Assembly (NCBI GenBank): GCA_002725445.1
Contig: PBPD01000138.1
Coordinates: 1-5,454, forward strand
Length of the DNA: 5,454 nucleotides
Source of the DNA: Rickettsiales bacterium
GTDB lineage: Bacteria; Pseudomonadota; Alphaproteobacteria; Rickettsiales; UBA3002
Direction: 5' to 3'
The first letter of the stretch is position 1. Every line of letters starts with the position of its first letter. Positions 3,379-5,454 of the stretch are shown here, in pieces. The position numbers and the translations under genes are program-made. The notes beneath the pieces are model-generated. The model did not search any database, was not told where the DNA came from, and saw only the letters and a list, made by a program, of their open reading frames with translations.

Positions 3379-5187
3379 GTGTCGCGCTTGCTCTATCGCA
3401 GTTCAACCCGCCCGCCGAGCCGTGTGATCAAGTCAGAGAGCACGGCGCGTCGCGTTATGGAGCAGCGTCGTTTGCGCCTGATGTGCATCGGCATGTTCTT
3501 TGCGCTGAGTTTTGCAGCACTTGGGTTGCGCTTGATAGAGGTGAGCCTTGTTGGCGGTGGCGATTTGCCGTTTAAGCGTATGGTGGCGGAGCCGCAATTA
3601 TTGCTGCAGGCTGAAGAGGCGGGCGCGGAAGAAATTGAGGCAGTGTTGCCAAAAGATGTGCGCCGCCATAATATTGAAGACCGCAACGGTAATTTGCTGG
3701 CAACGTCGGTTTCCTCAGCTGCGTTGGTGGCCAACCCATCTTTGATACGCGAGCCGCGAGTGGTGGCGCGCAAATTGTCATCCATTCTGAATGAGGTGTC
3801 GTTTGATTATCTGTATGAGCGACTGAATCAGCCGGATAAGCGTTTTGTGTATCTGAAGCGGCGGCTTGATCCGTCCGAGCAGCAGCAGGTGCATAATCTG
3901 GGGCAGCCGGGCTTGTTTTTTGAGCCAAAGCAATTGCGGGTGTATCCCTATGCAGGGCTGCTGGGGCATGTGATCGGTTATGTCGATGTCGATAATAAAG
4001 GTATCGCGGGGCTGGAAAAAACATTCGATACGCGCCTGTCTTCTCCCTATCAGGATGAAGAAACTTTGCAGCTATCCATCGATTTGCGCGTGCAGATGAT
4101 TATGCATGATGCGCTAAGTGAAGCGATGGAAGAATTCTCCGCTATTGGCGCAACCGGCATCGTGTATGACATGCAAAAAGGCGAGTTGCTGGCATTGGCG
4201 AACCTGCCTGAGTTCGACCCGCATAGCCCTGCGGATGCACCGGCAGAAGCGCGTTTTAACCGTGCAACACTCGGCGCATATGAAATGGGCTCTACCTTCA
4301 AAGCGTTTACTGTGGCGATGGCGCTGGAGCATGGTGTGGTCGATTTGGATGATGGTTATGATGCCACCAACCCCATAAAGGTGGCGCGTTATGTGATTAG
4401 CGATTCGCACCCGAAAAAACGCTGGTTGAGTGTGCCGGAGATTTTTGCATATTCCTCAAACATCGGTACGGTCAAAATGGCGTTGGATGTGGGCACATCG
4501 CGGCAACGCAGCTTTTTGCGTAAGCTCGGATTGATGGAGCCGGTGGATATCGAAATTCCTGAAAAAGCTCACCCGCTGGTGCCTGATCCGTGGCGTGAAA
4601 TTAATACGATGACGATCTCTTACGGCCATGGCATTTCGGTGTCCCCGCTGCATCTGGTGCGCGCTATTGCGGCCATCACGGGCGATGGGCGTCTGCCGCA
4701 TTTGAGTCTGGTAAAAGACGGTAACAAACATAAGCCGCGCGGGGAGCGTGTGGTGAGTGTGGATACGGCGCACGCAATGCGCAAATTGATGCGCACGGTG
4801 GTGGAATATGGCACTGCCAGCCATGCCGATGTGCCCGGTTACCGCGTGGGTGGCAAGACAGGAACAGCCGAAAAAGTGAAGGCCGGGAGCTATAAAGATA
4901 AAGAGAAGCTGGCCTCGTTTGTGAGTATATTCCCTAGTGATAATCCGCGCTATGTGGTGCTGGCCATGCTGGACGAGCCGCAGGGCACAGACGCGACCTA
5001 TGGCTATGCGACAGGCGGTTGGGTGAGTGCGCCGGTGGTAGCCAAAGTCGTTAACCGTATCGGTCCGATGTTGGGTGTGGCGCCTAAGTTTGAAAAGCCA
5101 AATCCCAAGGAAGAAGCGTTCTGGGCGCGTGCGGAACAATTGAATAAACAAGCCAAGAACAGGCGGGTGCATGCCGTTGCTTACTGA
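3379..5187 (+). CDS. ftsI: Peptidoglycan D,D-transpeptidase FtsI (PBP3)
   Basis: FtsI is the septum-specific class B penicillin-binding protein; it cross-links peptidoglycan in the periplasm in partnership with FtsW. The 602-aa product has a basic cytoplasmic N terminus (1-33), one membrane anchor (about 34-57), an acidic linker (70-90) and a pedestal domain starting at the conserved IEDRNGNLLA (99-108). The class B signature GHVIGYVDVDNKGIAGLEK follows at 196-214, then the transpeptidase domain. All three catalytic motifs are present: STFK (nucleophile Ser305, Lys308), SSN (359-361) and KTGT (493-496). The pedestal and GIAGLEK region resemble alphaproteobacterial FtsI. The GTG start abuts the ftsL stop with a good ribosome site. 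The 3' end overlaps murE by 17 bp. The protein looks complete and functional. Confidence 0.97.
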   Translation: MSRLLYRSSTRPPSRVIKSESTARRVMEQRRLRLMCIGMFFALSFAALGLRLIEVSLVGGGDLPFKRMVAEPQLLLQAEEAGAEEIEAVLPKDVRRHNIEDRNGNLLATSVSSAALVANPSLIREPRVVARKLSSILNEVSFDYLYERLNQPDKRFVYLKRRLDPSEQQQVHNLGQPGLFFEPKQLRVYPYAGLLGHVIGYVDVDNKGIAGLEKTFDTRLSSPYQDEETLQLSIDLRVQMIMHDALSEAMEEFSAIGATGIVYDMQKGELLALANLPEFDPHSPADAPAEARFNRATLGAYEMGSTFKAFTVAMALEHGVVDLDDGYDATNPIKVARYVISDSHPKKRWLSVPEIFAYSSNIGTVKMALDVGTSRQRSFLRKLGLMEPVDIEIPEKAHPLVPDPWREINTMTISYGHGISVSPLHLVRAIAAITGDGRLPHLSLVKDGNKHKPRGERVVSVDTAHAMRKLMRTVVEYGTASHADVPGYRVGGKTGTAEKVKAGSYKDKEKLASFVSIFPSDNPRYVVLAMLDEPQGTDATYGYATGGWVSAPVVAKVVNRIGPMLGVAPKFEKPNPKEEAFWARAEQLNKQAKNRRVHAVAY

Positions 5188-5454
5188 GTTGATAGAGCAA
5201 AGCGGCATCGAAGCCGCACTGCATAATGCTGATGGCGTTGAGGTATCGGGCATCACGGCGGATAGCCGTCGCGTGCGCGCGGGCGATGCATTTGTGGCGC
5301 TGCGCGGCACGGCGGTGGATGGCACGCAATTTATTCAACAGGCGGCAGAGGCGGGGGCGGCAGCGATTGTTACCCATGCCGATGTGTCGCGCGACGGATT
5401 AACCATTCCTTTCGTTCAAGCCAGCGAGCCACGGCTCGCACTTTCTAAACTAGC
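5171..5454 (+). CDS. murE: UDP-MurNAc-tripeptide ligase MurE (5' part, runs off window)
   Basis: MurE is the cytoplasmic ATP-dependent ligase that adds the third amino acid, normally meso-diaminopimelate in Gram-negative bacteria, to UDP-MurNAc-L-Ala-D-Glu. Only the first 94 complete codons lie in the window, covering the N-terminal UDP-binding domain. The family signature ITADSRRVRAGDAFVALRG (28-46) is present, followed by VDGTQFIQQAAEAGAAAIV (49-67). The P-loop and the residues that choose diaminopimelate over lysine are beyond the edge, so specificity is inferred from the group. ATG 5171 lies inside the ftsI end in another frame, with only a weak AGGCGG upstream, which suggests translation coupled to ftsI. 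The TADSR motif also starts MurF and other Mur ligases, but the dcw order after ftsI favours MurE. Confidence 0.9.
   Translation, partial: MPLLTELIEQSGIEAALHNADGVEVSGITADSRRVRAGDAFVALRGTAVDGTQFIQQAAEAGAAAIVTHADVSRDGLTIPFVQASEPRLALSKL

Noticed and set aside
4456..5325. 289-codon open frame on the - strand opposite ftsI and murE
   Set aside because: It lies fully antisense to the conserved transpeptidase domain and the murE start. Its translation is rich in His, Arg and Cys with no recognisable motif, typical of a shadow frame.

Overview
The window holds the start of a division and cell wall (dcw) cluster on the + strand: mraZ, rsmH (mraW), ftsL, ftsI and the first 94 complete codons of murE. 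Upstream and divergent on the - strand are three short genes that I do not recognise. The gene order, the alphaproteobacterial form of FtsL (an LQAEWAYLNRP motif), the FtsI body (a GHVIGYVDVDNKGIAGLEK segment) and a CTTGAC-type -35 box all point to an alphaproteobacterium of moderate GC content. I cannot place it more finely.

Layout. Positions 24-1103 (- strand, read right to left) carry a 117-aa, a 98-aa and a 108-aa hypothetical gene. The last two are 2 nt apart. Positions 1104-1538 form a long divergent region packed with short repeats. It holds a pair of TATCCCA heptamers 10 bp apart, a 12-bp direct repeat, small hairpins and a probable sigma70-type promoter (TTGACG-N17-TATTCT). Its most striking element is a seven-unit array in which a CCA core recurs every 10 bp exactly, starting inside the promoter and running past the expected transcription start. 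A 34-codon upstream ORF then ends in a TGATG overlap with the mraZ start. From 1539 to the right edge the genes are essentially gapless: mraZ/rsmH share 1 base (TGATG), rsmH/ftsL share 4 (ATGA), ftsL/ftsI abut with no gap, and ftsI/murE overlap by 17 bp.

How it works together. MraZ is known in other bacteria to repress its own dcw promoter by binding short TGGG-type direct repeats with a 10-bp period. The phased array over the promoter is therefore most simply read as an enlarged MraZ operator, with TGGG on the - strand. RsmH methylates 16S rRNA. FtsL and FtsI are inner-membrane divisome proteins that drive septal peptidoglycan synthesis, and MurE supplies the diaminopimelate-containing precursor. 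The tight junctions suggest one translationally coupled transcript. The novel parts of the window are the operator architecture, the upstream ORF and the unknown divergent genes; the dcw genes themselves look ordinary and intact.
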